DNA of 64,000 nt from Paenibacillus piri (GCF_004354045.1 NZ_SMRT01000017.1:120898-184897); one strand, 5' to 3'; shown: positions 44,683-53,979, counted from the stretch's first letter. Notes: a model not told the origin generated them from the letters alone. Made by a program: numbers and translations.

Positions 44683-44952
44683 CTACCGGTCTTCGATCCT
44701 GTATTCATAACCATGTACACCTTTGTCGTATTCCGGGTACATGGCTCCGCCGCAAGCTTCACATGCGAATTGCGGGGGCACTTCCGGGTCTCCATCATCC
44801 ATCCTATCGAAGTCCCGGACCACACTAAGCGGTATTTGTTTCCCATGCTTCTTCACAAAATTTTCCCAATGGTTATGTTCATCAAAAAATATTTGTCGTA
44901 AAATATTGGTCTCTATAACTCTACTTACCAAAAAACTTAAAAAGGGGAACAC
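44683..44952 (-). pseudogene. Remnant with IS91-type transposase zinc-binding N-terminus
   Basis: A frame of about 89 residues without a credible start (GTG or TTG, no ribosome binding site). ILRQIFFDEHNHWENFVKKHG resembles the N-terminal zinc-binding domain of IS91-like transposases. The C-terminal part CEACGGAMYPEYDKGVHGYEY carries a CxxC and may come from another part of a transposase, as in an internally deleted derivative. It lies exactly between structured elements B and C, and its first codons overlap a terminator hairpin. The family call is by memory of motif pattern and is tentative. Confidence 0.4.
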
Positions 44953-44962
44953 CTTGGTTCCC
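44938..44962 (-). terminator. Additional intrinsic terminator upstream of the remnant
   Basis: Minus strand GGGAAC and GTTCCC arms (44962-44957 with 44950-44945) are followed by CTTTTT. It comes shortly after the terminator of element C, so two terminators stand in tandem. Confidence 0.65.
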
Positions 44963-44990
44963 GGATTTTATACTTTCTATTATGTTAAGG

Positions 44991-45186
44991 AAAACCGTCA
45001 GGGAAGATCATCCTGACGGTCCTTGGTTCTAACCATACGTTGGTGCGTTGGGAGGGAAATGGGTGTGGGGTTCCAATCGCTGTTGAAATCGTGTCCCATT
45101 GAATGTATGTAGCAGTATTGACACGATTTCAAAGGCGACCGCTATCGCTTTTCCACCCCATACCCATTTCCTTTCTGTTCTACCTT
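44991..45186 (-). ncRNA. Structured 3' element, copy C, ending in a terminator
   Basis: It begins about 19 nt after the lipoprotein stop at 45205. Outer helix 45055-45070 pairs with 45155-45170, TCGC/GCGA (45077-45080 with 45135-45138), and a perfect 12-bp inner helix 45083-45094 with 45121-45132. Several pairs differ from copies A and B on both sides (e.g. CCGT/ACGG becomes TCGC/GCGA), so the fold is kept while sequence changes. It ends in an 8-bp terminator stem (45019-45012 with 45002-44995) and TTTT. Confidence 0.65.
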
Positions 45187-45204
45187 CTGCCAAACCAAGA
45201 GCTA

Positions 45205-46890
45205 TTATTTTTTCTTAAACTTGGCATCGTACGCGGCTTGATAAATTTCCAGGTACCGCTTCAGATTCATGTTATCGAGGTTTTTCACGTATGAATCCCA
45301 GTTTTTGTCGATATCGGAATCGCCGGTAATAAAGCGGGCCATCATTTCTTTCACGTGATCGAGAATTGTTTTCTCCATGTCGGCAATTTCCGATGCCTGT
45401 TCGGCCGTAAAAAATACGGGCGGCATCACTTTGTCGATCTTCATTTGATACGGTTCCATTCTTTCCTTCGTTTGATTGTACAAAATAACTTCCAGCGGCT
45501 GCTCCGGATTTTGCGCTTCGCCTAAACGGAAATCGTTCGAACGGTAGCTTGGTCCTGTTTGGCCCCAGTTCACATTTTGCACGCCGCCCCACGGGGTTAG
45601 CTGCTTCCAGATGGCCGGCTTGCCGTTAATGCCGATTTCATTTTTCTCTGCGTAGCGCCATTCCTTGCCTTCGATACCGGCATACCATCTGAGCGTCGTA
45701 TCCGGCGAATTGTACAGGAAGTCGGCCAGACGGAAGGCGGCTTCCGGATTTTTGGCGTTTTTCGTAATGATGTATTGGCCGTTTCCGACGACGTACGGAT
45801 GATAAGCTGCGTTCTGGAAGCCGTTCGGCCCCTTTAACGGAGGTACCGCTTCATAGGTCAGCCATCTGCCGCTCGAAGCGCCCAGTGTGGTCAACGAGCC
45901 CATATTATGCCCGGACGATGCGCCCAAAATGACCGTATCCGGATTTTCGCCCAGTTTTTTCAACTGGTTGTTATCCTGCGTCAATGCCTGAGGATCGATC
46001 AAGCCTTCCGCATACAGCTTGCGCAAATATTTCAAGCCTTCCTTCCACTCCGGCTTATTGTACGGGACGGTAACCTTGCCGTTGTCCAGATACAGCTTGC
46101 GGGTGTCGTGATCGTAAATAAACGCGTTCATCAGGAACGAATCGAGCATTTGCGTTTCGAACAGATTGCTCGCCGACGCTTGAATCGAGCCGGACAGCGG
46201 AATTTCATCCGCCTTGCCGTTGCCGTTCGGGTCCTTCGTTTTGAACGCCTTCAGCACCTCGTAAAATTCGTCGGTCGTGGTCGGCATTTTCAGACCCAGC
46301 TTATCGAGCCAGGGCTTATGAATCCACATTCTTTGCTTGTACATACAGTGGTAGCATTCGTTAACCTGCGGCAGCGCATAAATTTTGCCGTCCGGCGCCG
46401 TAATCAAATCTTTGTAAAAGGCGTTGTCTTTAAACATCTTTTGAATTTCGACGCCGTATTTGTCGATCAGATCGTTCAGCGGAAGAAATACGCCCTGACT
46501 GCCGTTGATCATCATCTGCGTCGGCGACACGCCAAAGCCCATGATGACATCCGGATAGTCGCCGCTCGACAAGACGAGGTTTAACTTTTCCGTGGCTGAT
46601 TTCTCAGGGGCCACTTCCCAATCGATGTGGATGTTCGTTTTTTGTTCCAGCCATTTCGTAAATTCGTTGGTGGAGAAATCCTCGACGGAAGCGCTTCCTT
46701 TTACAAGCACCTTGATTGTCGTTTTCTCGTTTGTGATCGGCAGCTGCCCCGGCGGATTCACTTTCGAGGCCGTCGGTTTTTTGCCGTCATCCTTCGGTGC
46801 CGCAGCTTCATCTCCGCCGCCTCCGCAGGCGCTTAAGGTCAATCCCAAGCCAAGCATGACGGTCAGCAAGCCCAACATCGTCTTTTTCAA
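45205..46890 (-). CDS. Extracellular solute-binding lipoprotein (LplA-type)
   Basis: A 561-residue binding protein. The signal peptide ends LTLSACGGGG, a clear lipobox. The body contains DPNGNGKADEIPLSG, the loop also present in the LplA-type protein at 17856-19451, and long aromatic stretches. It starts with TTG (46890) behind AAAGGAGG. It is the last gene of an operon with LplB/YtcP permeases and a membrane AraC regulator, and lies just upstream of the fucosidase genes. Uptake of fucose-containing oligosaccharides is therefore a reasonable guess. Confidence 0.93.
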   Translation of the reverse strand: MKKTMLGLLTVMLGLGLTLSACGGGGDEAAAPKDDGKKPTASKVNPPGQLPITNEKTTIKVLVKGSASVEDFSTNEFTKWLEQKTNIHIDWEVAPEKSATEKLNLVLSSGDYPDVIMGFGVSPTQMMINGSQGVFLPLNDLIDKYGVEIQKMFKDNAFYKDLITAPDGKIYALPQVNECYHCMYKQRMWIHKPWLDKLGLKMPTTTDEFYEVLKAFKTKDPNGNGKADEIPLSGSIQASASNLFETQMLDSFLMNAFIYDHDTRKLYLDNGKVTVPYNKPEWKEGLKYLRKLYAEGLIDPQALTQDNNQLKKLGENPDTVILGASSGHNMGSLTTLGASSGRWLTYEAVPPLKGPNGFQNAAYHPYVVGNGQYIITKNAKNPEAAFRLADFLYNSPDTTLRWYAGIEGKEWRYAEKNEIGINGKPAIWKQLTPWGGVQNVNWGQTGPSYRSNDFRLGEAQNPEQPLEVILYNQTKERMEPYQMKIDKVMPPVFFTAEQASEIADMEKTILDHVKEMMARFITGDSDIDKNWDSYVKNLDNMNLKRYLEIYQAAYDAKFKKK

Positions 46891-46916
46891 AATAAAACCC
46901 TCCTTTTTCTTTTGAA

Positions 46917-47813
46917 CTACCCTTTTAAGGAACCAATCATGATCCCTTTGACAAAATATTTTTGCACAAACGGGTAAACGATCATCAGCGGCAGCGTGGC
47001 AACGATAATCAGCGAATATTTCAGCAGCTCCCGCAGTCCTTCCCTCTTGGCCGCTTCCTGCACATCGACGAGCATATTCAAGTCGACTTCGTTTTGTACC
47101 AGAATATCTCTTAACACAAGCTGCAGAGGGAATAATTTCTGACTTTTCAGATAAATCAACGCGTTAAAAAATGAGTTCCAATGACCTACCGCATAAAATA
47201 GCGTAATGACCGCAATGATCGGTCCGGATAGAGGCAGTACGATTTTCCAGACGAATTGGAAATCGGTGCAGCCGTCCAACTGGGAAGCTTCCAGCAGCTC
47301 GTCGGGAATCGTCGTTTGAAAGTAAGTCCGGGTAATGATCATATTCCATACGCCCAAGGCGCCGGGCAGCAGCATCGACCAGGTCGTGTTCAGCATGCCC
47401 AAATCTTTTACGAGCAAATATGTCGGGATCAAGCCGCCGGAAAACATCATCGTGAACACGAACAAAAACATAAAGACGTTTTTGCCGTAAAAATCTTTTC
47501 TCGACAACGGGTATGCGGCGAGAATCGTCATCACCACATTAATAACCGTCCCGGCTACCGTGTAATAGAACGAATTCATAAATCCGCTGAGAATCAGCTT
47601 ATGTTTGAACACCGCGCTGTAGCCTTCCAAAGTCGGGCTGACCGGCCAAAGCCATACTCTGCCCGAAATAACCGCTTCCGAGCTGCTGATTGAAGCGCTT
47701 GCTATATAGATCAGCGGGTAAAGTATCGTAATCAGAAATAGCGATAATATGACGTAATTCGTAACGGTGAACAGCTGATCCGCTTTTGTTTCCTTAATTG
47801 TCGAATGCTCCAT
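46917..47813 (-). CDS. Carbohydrate ABC transporter permease, YtcP type
   Basis: A 298-residue permease. The YtcP-like start region is PLIYIASASISSSEAVISGRV. It has six membrane segments, the EAA loop DELLEASQLDGCTDFQFV and the end YFVKGIMIGSLKG. GGAAAGGAGATCGCC precedes the ATG. It is the partner of the LplB-type permease 24 bp upstream. Confidence 0.93.
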   Translation of the reverse strand: MEHSTIKETKADQLFTVTNYVILSLFLITILYPLIYIASASISSSEAVISGRVWLWPVSPTLEGYSAVFKHKLILSGFMNSFYYTVAGTVINVVMTILAAYPLSRKDFYGKNVFMFLFVFTMMFSGGLIPTYLLVKDLGMLNTTWSMLLPGALGVWNMIITRTYFQTTIPDELLEASQLDGCTDFQFVWKIVLPLSGPIIAVITLFYAVGHWNSFFNALIYLKSQKLFPLQLVLRDILVQNEVDLNMLVDVQEAAKREGLRELLKYSLIIVATLPLMIVYPFVQKYFVKGIMIGSLKG

Positions 47814-47837
47814 GGCGATCTCCTTTCCTATGTTCGT

Positions 47838-48806
47838 TTACCATAAGCTGGCCTGCTTCGTCTTCTGGGCAATTTTGTTGACGAGCAACAGAAGAATCAG
47901 GTTAATAACGGATTTGAACAGGCCTATGGCGGAGGAATAGGAATAATTCATAGCCTGGGAAGCTAACCCGACCTTGTACACATACGTATCGATGACCTCC
48001 GATGTCCGGATGTTGAGCGGATTTTGCATCAATAACACTTTCTCGAAGCCAATATCGAGCATATGTCCGGTGTTCATAATCAGCATGATGATCGCAATCG
48101 GCATAATGCCGGGCAGATCGATATGCCACATGCGCTGTACCTTATTCGCGCCATCGACGACGGCGGCTTCATGCAGCGAAGGATCGATGCTTGCAAGCGC
48201 TGCCAAATAAATGATGCAGGAGAAGCCGACGCTTTGCCATATGCCCGACCATACATAGATCGATTTGAAATATTCCGGTGTACCCATAAAGCTGACCGGC
48301 GCAAAGCCCAATCCTTTGATGACGGTATTGACGATCCCGTTGCGCGGGTCCAGCAGCTCGAGTATAATCCCGACCATGACGACCACCGAGATGAAGTGAG
48401 GGGCGTAGGTGATCATCTGAACCGATTTTTTGAAAAACTGGTTTTTGACGTAATTCAGACAAAGCGCAAGCAGGATCGGAAACGGAAAGCCCGCCACCAG
48501 GCTGTATACGCTCAAAATAATCGTATTGTTCATGATTCTCCAAAACTCGTACGAATTGAAGAATCGCACAAAATGCTTGAAGCCGACCCAATCGCTTCCC
48601 GATATTCCTTTCGTTACGATAAAATCTTTAAAGGCGATTTGGGCGCCATACATCGGCACATACTTAAAAATAATAATGTAAAGGACAGGCAGCGCGATAA
48701 GTACGTACAGACGCCAAACTTTGCGGATTTTTGTAATCGGGGTCCGGCTTCTCGTTTTCACTTTTACTTTCGATTCAATCCCTGAGGCTTGTTTAAGCGC
48801 TTCCAA
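47838..48806 (-). CDS. Carbohydrate ABC transporter permease, LplB type
   Basis: A 322-residue permease from the TTG at 48806, chosen because GGGGAGG lies seven bases upstream; the 68-residue longer frame has no homologous look. LplB signatures are YVPMYGAQIAFKDF, EAAVVDGANKVQRMWHI and the C-terminus KTKQASLW. It has six membrane segments. It follows the membrane AraC regulator gene in one operon. Confidence 0.92.
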   Translation of the reverse strand: MEALKQASGIESKVKVKTRSRTPITKIRKVWRLYVLIALPVLYIIIFKYVPMYGAQIAFKDFIVTKGISGSDWVGFKHFVRFFNSYEFWRIMNNTIILSVYSLVAGFPFPILLALCLNYVKNQFFKKSVQMITYAPHFISVVVMVGIILELLDPRNGIVNTVIKGLGFAPVSFMGTPEYFKSIYVWSGIWQSVGFSCIIYLAALASIDPSLHEAAVVDGANKVQRMWHIDLPGIMPIAIIMLIMNTGHMLDIGFEKVLLMQNPLNIRTSEVIDTYVYKVGLASQAMNYSYSSAIGLFKSVINLILLLLVNKIAQKTKQASLW

Positions 48807-49035
48807 ATGTTCACCTCCCCGTGAGTAAGCTTCCTCCGATTCCGAAGAAAGCCGTATGTCCACACCGCTTTTTCCAAAACCGGCAATGCAGTGCCCCCTT
48901 TCTCTGTCTGCTTCCACATAAGAATAACTTTCAGCCGGACGGCTGTAAATGTGAAAGGTTACGGATGCATGTGCAGCGTTTAAGATAGGTAATGTGCAAT
49001 CGTTCATCACATGTGCATTTATGAAGAATGCGCTT

Positions 49036-51348
49036 TCAATTCGCTTTTAAACGGCGATATTCCGACGTGCTGACCGCATGAATCCGCTTAAACGCCCGGC
49101 AGAATGTATTGGATGAGCTGTAGCCGACCTGCTGCGCGATTTCGTACACCGGCAGCCTTGTTTTGGACAGCAGCTCCTTGGCATGGGTCATGCGCAGCTC
49201 CTCCAAATATTCGGAAAAATTGATCCCCGTTTGTTCTTTAAAAAATTGCGACAAATAGCCTTTGGAAATGTCCATCCGGTCCGCCACCGATTCAAGGCTC
49301 AACTCATGCTGCGCATAGTCGTTCTGCAGCAGCGCCAAGATGTTCTCCAGCAGCTCGACATTTTGGCTTTTTTTATGGTCGTTGACGAACTCGCATACTT
49401 GCCGGTATGCCTGCTCAAGCGATTGATAGCTTTTTTCCAGACCCGTATAGGAGCCCGCATCACCGGCAAACGGCTTCAGCTGCTCCAACGCCGTTTCGTC
49501 ATGAATACCGACCTGCGGCATCAGCTTCACGACCGTCCCCCACATTTCATTCATAAACAGCCTCAGCATCTGAACCGATAAGCGCCGTTCCTCAAAGTTG
49601 ATGCGGTAAAGCTCCTCCAGCAGCGCGGCTACGGAGGCATGCTCGCCGGCTTTGGTCAGATTGCTCATCCGATGCTCCAAATCCGACGGATAATAATACC
49701 CGTTATTTTCTTTCGGCAGCTCTTCATACCACATGACTCCGTTCATATTTCTCCAGGACAAATATTCGAGGGAGCGCTTCGCTTCCTCATAGGAGCGGTA
49801 CACGTTCAGCACATCCTCATAAAGACCGCCCAATCCGAAACGCGTAGTCGTGTTTAGTACGGACTGGATCGTTGCGCTTACCCGGCCGAGCATTTCCTCC
49901 AGCGCGGCACGGCGCTCCATCGGCTGGTCGGCGGAGAAGGCGAACAATAGCGCAATCTGATCCTCAGCCACATCATGCCAATGCACGCTGCCGCCGGCCG
50001 CCTCGCGTAACATATCTTTGACCATGACGCGCCTGACAGCCAGCTCCTCAAGCACATCGCGGTCCAGACCATTATCGTATCCCCTGAGCTGAAGAATCGC
50101 GGCCATATAATGGGGGCCCTGCATATCGAGACCGACATGCTGCAGCAGGACCGGAATATCTTTATGCGTCATATATTCGCCTTTCAGCAGCCGCTCGAAG
50201 AGCGCGGCCTGCAGCAAGGGCGCCTGCTTTTCCATCTTCCTTTGCAACTCCTGATTGTTGTCGATCAGACGGGACACGGCATCGCGAATGAAATGGTACG
50301 CGTCCGGTCCGTAATACCTTTCGCCGTTCGTCCGCTCCATGATCGTTTCGATAATGTTTTTCAATGGCCGGCCGTTCCTGTAGGCGATCAGGAAAGCGAT
50401 CAACAGGCCGACAGCCAAAAATACGAACGCCAATGTAAACGTTATCTTTTTAATATACAACACTTTTTTCAATACGACATAATCCGGCTGCGCGACAAGG
50501 TAAGTCCAGCCGTTGTACTGCGAAGTCGTGTACGTAACCATCATTTTCCGTCCGTTGATGTCCTGCAGCATGCTTCCGTGCCTGCCGGACATGCTGCTCT
50601 GGTCGATCCATTTGACATTGGCGCCGGATGGAACCGAGCTGACCACGTCGCCGTTTTCGTTCATAATATACGCCCAGCCGCCATCGGAAAGATCGAGGCC
50701 GCCGAGCAGCTTTTGAATTTCCCGGTTGTCCATCGTAACCGCTACGGATCCTTGAGGAAAGCCCGGGTAGCCCAGCGATTGAATATACGTCATCAGCGAA
50801 TAACGCGCTCCGTTAACGAGCACTTCCTGGGCCGGCAGCACCTTCCGCTGGTAATTTTCCCCCATAAACAAGCTTTTCCATGCATCGGCTTCGATATGGG
50901 TATAATTCATGTACTTTTGAAAATCCCGCAGCAAAAATGTGGAGCTCTCGGCCAGGACAAGCTCACTGTTTTTATAAGTGACGAAATAGTTGAAAATAAA
51001 ATTGTTGGACAAGCTGAAATTATAAATACTTTTGCGCGTGTCCAGCACACGGTACGTGTTGGCTCCTTCAAACGGCTTTGTAATATTCGTAAACTGCATA
51101 ATCCGCGAATCGTTGACGAGCTGCAGCGCGATGGAAGAAATTTCCGAGAGCCTGCGGTCCATAATATCCCGGCTTTGCTGCAGCAAATTCATGTTGGCCG
51201 TCGTCACTTCTTTTTCCATTTCAACCAACGTTTTGTTATATATAATCCAGCCAACCAGCAGCGGCAGCAGCAGCAGCAGCATATTCGGCACCATAAAACG
51301 CAGCAAAAACCCGCGGCCGTTGGCCCTGTTTCGTTTGACAATCCACAT
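49036..51348 (-). CDS. Membrane-anchored AraC family regulator
   Basis: A 770-residue regulator from the ATG at 51348 (MWIVKRNRANGRG), eight bases after GGAGG. TM1 is MVPNMLLLLLPLLVGWII and TM2 lies near residue 310 (FTLAFVFLAVGLLIAFLIAY). Between them is an extracellular Cache-like sensor. The C-terminal AraC double HTH is MDISKGYLSQFFKEQTGINF and GYSSSNTFCRAFKRIHA. It leads the operon with the LplB/YtcP permeases and lipoprotein and probably senses their substrate outside the cell. It has the same architecture as the regulator at 21675-23879. Confidence 0.92.
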   Translation of the reverse strand: MWIVKRNRANGRGFLLRFMVPNMLLLLLPLLVGWIIYNKTLVEMEKEVTTANMNLLQQSRDIMDRRLSEISSIALQLVNDSRIMQFTNITKPFEGANTYRVLDTRKSIYNFSLSNNFIFNYFVTYKNSELVLAESSTFLLRDFQKYMNYTHIEADAWKSLFMGENYQRKVLPAQEVLVNGARYSLMTYIQSLGYPGFPQGSVAVTMDNREIQKLLGGLDLSDGGWAYIMNENGDVVSSVPSGANVKWIDQSSMSGRHGSMLQDINGRKMMVTYTTSQYNGWTYLVAQPDYVVLKKVLYIKKITFTLAFVFLAVGLLIAFLIAYRNGRPLKNIIETIMERTNGERYYGPDAYHFIRDAVSRLIDNNQELQRKMEKQAPLLQAALFERLLKGEYMTHKDIPVLLQHVGLDMQGPHYMAAILQLRGYDNGLDRDVLEELAVRRVMVKDMLREAAGGSVHWHDVAEDQIALLFAFSADQPMERRAALEEMLGRVSATIQSVLNTTTRFGLGGLYEDVLNVYRSYEEAKRSLEYLSWRNMNGVMWYEELPKENNGYYYPSDLEHRMSNLTKAGEHASVAALLEELYRINFEERRLSVQMLRLFMNEMWGTVVKLMPQVGIHDETALEQLKPFAGDAGSYTGLEKSYQSLEQAYRQVCEFVNDHKKSQNVELLENILALLQNDYAQHELSLESVADRMDISKGYLSQFFKEQTGINFSEYLEELRMTHAKELLSKTRLPVYEIAQQVGYSSSNTFCRAFKRIHAVSTSEYRRLKAN

Positions 51349-51420
51349 AAAGATTCCCTCCCGGCATTGAGGATTGATACCATTGTAATTGACTTCCCAC
51401 CCGCAGACAACGAGAAAAAC

Positions 51421-51442
51421 TGTCGAATTTTGTCGAATTATA
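51421..51442 (-). promoter_or_regulatory. Direct-repeat operator overlapping the -10 box of the AraC operon
   Basis: The plus strand reads TGTCGAATT twice with a 10-bp period (51421-51429, 51431-51439). It overlaps a minus-strand TATAAT (51442-51437). Direct repeats are the usual binding sites of AraC-type regulators, so this may be an autoregulatory site; the -35 box is weak. Confidence 0.4.
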
Positions 51443-51463
51443 AAATAAAATATTTGACCTCCG

Positions 51464-51533
51464 CTCAAAATAAACGGCTGCGCTGCTCCAAAGGAGTTCT
51501 CGACGGACGGCGAAGCCGTTTATCCTTGAGCTG
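51464..51533. repeat. Dispersed hairpin repeat R3 (TAWACGGC family)
   Basis: Arms TAAACGGC (about 51471-51478) and GCCGTTTA (about 51514-51521), with CTCAA/TTGAG outside. On the minus strand it shares CAAGGATAAACGGCTTCGCC with the copies at 24963 and 41021. It lies between the LarA-like gene terminator and the AraC promoter. Confidence 0.7.
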
Positions 51534-51572
51534 TACGAAGCCATGTATGGCCTTTGCCCTTACGGGCAGCAC

Positions 51573-51600
51573 AAAAACGGGGGCGCCGACCGGCACCCCC
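51573..51600 (-). terminator. Terminator after the LarA-like gene
   Basis: Minus strand GGGGGTGCC and GGCGCCCCC arms (51600-51592 with 51587-51579) are followed by GTTTTTG. Confidence 0.85.
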
Positions 51601-51670
51601 GCAATGCGTAACATTTGTAATTCGCTTGTGAACTGCGGCAACATGCTGCCGCTTCGCAACAAAGCTATTC

Positions 51671-52966
51671 CTACCAAGCCGTAAAATTGCCGTGCTCGTC
51701 AAACCGCATCGGTTCGGGCTCACCCACAATCTCAATATCGGCGCGCCCCCGTATTTCGGGAAGCAGCGATTCGGACACATACAAGTGCTCCAAATGCAAG
51801 GTGCTGTGAATTCGCGCAAATCGCGCTTTCACCGGCTCGATTCCCCAATTGGCTTTCATCGCCGTCTCGACGGCTTCTCTGTCGTTTGCCATAATAATCG
51901 GGATCATCGCCCGGTGTAAAAAAGTGCTTGTAATGACGTTTTCATTCGTTTTTTGAAAATCGACCTTGTCGAACAGCCGTTTCGTCGTAATATCGGCCAG
52001 CCCGATGCCGAGCGCGTTGCCGTGGCTCTCCTCGCTCAAATCGCCGGCAATTACATATTTGATGCGCGGCTTGTCGAAGTCGCTAACGCCATGAATCCGG
52101 ACCCGGCCGATAATGTTCGTGTCCATGCCGGTGCCGCTGTGGTTTTTGCCGATCTCATCCACCATAAGGATATCCAGATCTTCTACAGGCAGGCTTGGCA
52201 TGTAGGAAGCGGACAGCTTCAGCAATTCTTTTTCCCGGATGGGGATCTGCTCCGCAGTCATCGCTTCGATCACGGCGGTTTGCTCGGACGCATTTTCCAC
52301 AATGCCGATGCCCGCCAAAATGTTGGCTTTATCCAGCACGACCTTGGCCACCTCCGGCATCATATCGCGGATTCCCGGCACGCCGTGATGATGCAGCGCC
52401 AGCGCCTGCTTATGCTTGCCCATGCCGATCGCCGCCATCTTCATCAAGCCGCTCTCGTAGCCGTGGGGAGACTGGAAGTCGGTATGCACCTTGATTCTTC
52501 CGATAATCATGATGCCGTCGGCTTCCCATGCGTGCCGGTCTACATAGACTTCCACCCCGTCCGGCGTCCGTCCGATCCGCTCGACGTCCATGGACGAACG
52601 AATCGGCGCCCCGCAGAACGACTCCGTAATCCCGTAGCCGTGCAGCACCTCCACCTGTCCTTCGGCCGTTGCGCCGCCATGGCTGCCCATCGCGGGAATA
52701 ATAAAAGGCTCCGCACCCCATTCCTGCAGCTGGCGCACCACCGCTTGAATAATAAGGTGAATGTTGGCGATACCGCGGCTGCCTGCCGTCAAGGCGATTC
52801 GCATGCCGGGTGTGACGGCCTGCTTCAACGCGATGCGCGACATTTGCTCCTGTACGGCTGCAGCGATCTCGCCGGGCTCAATCATCGGACCGTGAAATTT
52901 TTGCTTGATTCGAACCACTTTCGGAAAATCCACAGTAATTCCCTCTTTCGGCATTGGGTTGGTCAT
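51671..52966 (-). CDS. Lactate racemase (LarA)-like protein
   Basis: A 431-residue cytoplasmic protein with the LarA/DUF2088 N-terminal pattern: FHGPMIEPGEI, VTPGMRIALTAGSRGIANI and IIPAMGSHGGATAEGQ. It continues with VDRHAWEADGIMIIGRIKVH and HHHGVPGIRDMM, whose histidines could bind metal or substrate. True LarA racemises lactate with a nickel pincer cofactor; relatives act on other 2-hydroxy acids. The ATG overlaps the stop of the LacI gene by 4 bp. With the HisD-family dehydrogenase upstream it suggests hydroxy-acid metabolism under LacI control. Confidence 0.75.
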   Translation of the reverse strand: MTNPMPKEGITVDFPKVVRIKQKFHGPMIEPGEIAAAVQEQMSRIALKQAVTPGMRIALTAGSRGIANIHLIIQAVVRQLQEWGAEPFIIPAMGSHGGATAEGQVEVLHGYGITESFCGAPIRSSMDVERIGRTPDGVEVYVDRHAWEADGIMIIGRIKVHTDFQSPHGYESGLMKMAAIGMGKHKQALALHHHGVPGIRDMMPEVAKVVLDKANILAGIGIVENASEQTAVIEAMTAEQIPIREKELLKLSASYMPSLPVEDLDILMVDEIGKNHSGTGMDTNIIGRVRIHGVSDFDKPRIKYVIAGDLSEESHGNALGIGLADITTKRLFDKVDFQKTNENVITSTFLHRAMIPIIMANDREAVETAMKANWGIEPVKARFARIHSTLHLEHLYVSESLLPEIRGRADIEIVGEPEPMRFDEHGNFTAW

Positions 52967-53979
52967 ATTTTATAGGAAGTCGAACGTCTGACAAACAGTT
53001 CCGGCTTGAATTTGATTTGAATCCTCGGCTCATCCTGCGGCCTCGTGCGATCGGACGGTCCGGCCTCGATCATCGCAATCAGATGCTCGGCGGCCATCTC
53101 GCCCATTCTGAATTTGTGCTGGCCGACGCTCGTCAGCTGAATCGCTTGATGGGATGCCAATCCGATGTCGTCGAAGCCGGCCAAAGCAACCTGCGAGGGA
53201 ACCGATAATCCCATCGAGAGCAGGGCGTCCAAGCAGGCAATCGCCATTTCGTCGTTCACGCAGATGATGGCGGTCGGCGGGCTAGCGAGCTGCATCAGCT
53301 TCCATGCCAGCTTCTGCGCCTCAAGCGCATCGGATGCGTTGAAATGAACCAGCTCCTGCCGCACGGACAGCCGCGCCTCGGCCATCGCTTTTTCAAACCC
53401 GGCCCAACGTTCATAAAAGGTCGAAATATCCGGCGGGCCGGACAAGTAGGCGATATCCCGATGCCCCATATCGAGCAGATGCCTCGTCAGCAGCCCGCCC
53501 GCCGCTTCGTTGTCCATCGCTACATAATTGCAGGCGCTGCGATGGCGCCGGTTAAACAGCATATACGGAATGCCCAGCTGCTCCAGCTGCGTAAAATGCG
53601 GATCGTCCAGCTTGACGCACGATACGATAATTCCGTCAACCTTGTAGCCCTGCACCGCCGTCATCATTTCTTCGAGGCTTCCTTCGTTTTCAAAATAAAC
53701 CATCGTCTTATAGCCGCGGCCCGCCGCGTAAGTGACGATCTGATCCGTCGACTGGGCAAAAAAGTTGTTTTTGAGCGTCCCCGAAACGAGGGCGATTGTA
53801 CGCGTGCTTCGTGCAACCAAACTGCGCGCCGCCAAATTCGGCTGGTAATTCAATGCCTTCATCGCGTTAAGCACTTTCGTTCTCGTATCAGGACGGACGC
53901 TTTCCGGATTGTTCAACACGCGCGAGACGGTAGCTTGCGAGCAGCCCGCCAGCTTGGCAACGTCTTTGGATGAAACCAT
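52963..53979 (-). CDS. LacI family transcriptional regulator
   Basis: A 338-residue repressor from the ATG at 53979 (MVSSKDVAKLAGCSQ). The HTH is VAKLAGCSQATVSRVLNN and the hinge is YQPNLAARSLVARSTRT. The core contains VDGIIVSCVKLDDPH and ALAGFDDIGLASHQ. It lies between the HisD-family gene and the LarA-like gene. A 12-bp palindrome GAATACGTATTC just upstream of it recurs with one change at the HisD-family promoter, so it probably represses both transcription units. Confidence 0.93.
   Translation of the reverse strand: MVSSKDVAKLAGCSQATVSRVLNNPESVRPDTRTKVLNAMKALNYQPNLAARSLVARSTRTIALVSGTLKNNFFAQSTDQIVTYAAGRGYKTMVYFENEGSLEEMMTAVQGYKVDGIIVSCVKLDDPHFTQLEQLGIPYMLFNRRHRSACNYVAMDNEAAGGLLTRHLLDMGHRDIAYLSGPPDISTFYERWAGFEKAMAEARLSVRQELVHFNASDALEAQKLAWKLMQLASPPTAIICVNDEMAIACLDALLSMGLSVPSQVALAGFDDIGLASHQAIQLTSVGQHKFRMGEMAAEHLIAMIEAGPSDRTRPQDEPRIQIKFKPELFVRRSTSYKI

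Noticed and set aside
44541..44846. Minus-strand frame of 101 codons across element B
   Set aside because: It runs through the rod structure and has no ribosome binding site; the competing IS91-like frame has recognisable similarity.
41118..45186. CRISPR array as an explanation for repeated blocks A-C
   Set aside because: The blocks are about 185-200 bp, are separated by genes, have internal dyad symmetry and lack regular short repeats and spacers. No cas genes are present.
50110..51684. Plus-strand frame of 524 codons opposite the second membrane AraC gene
   Set aside because: Shadow of a gene with a convincing sensor and HTH; it also runs through a repeat and a terminator.
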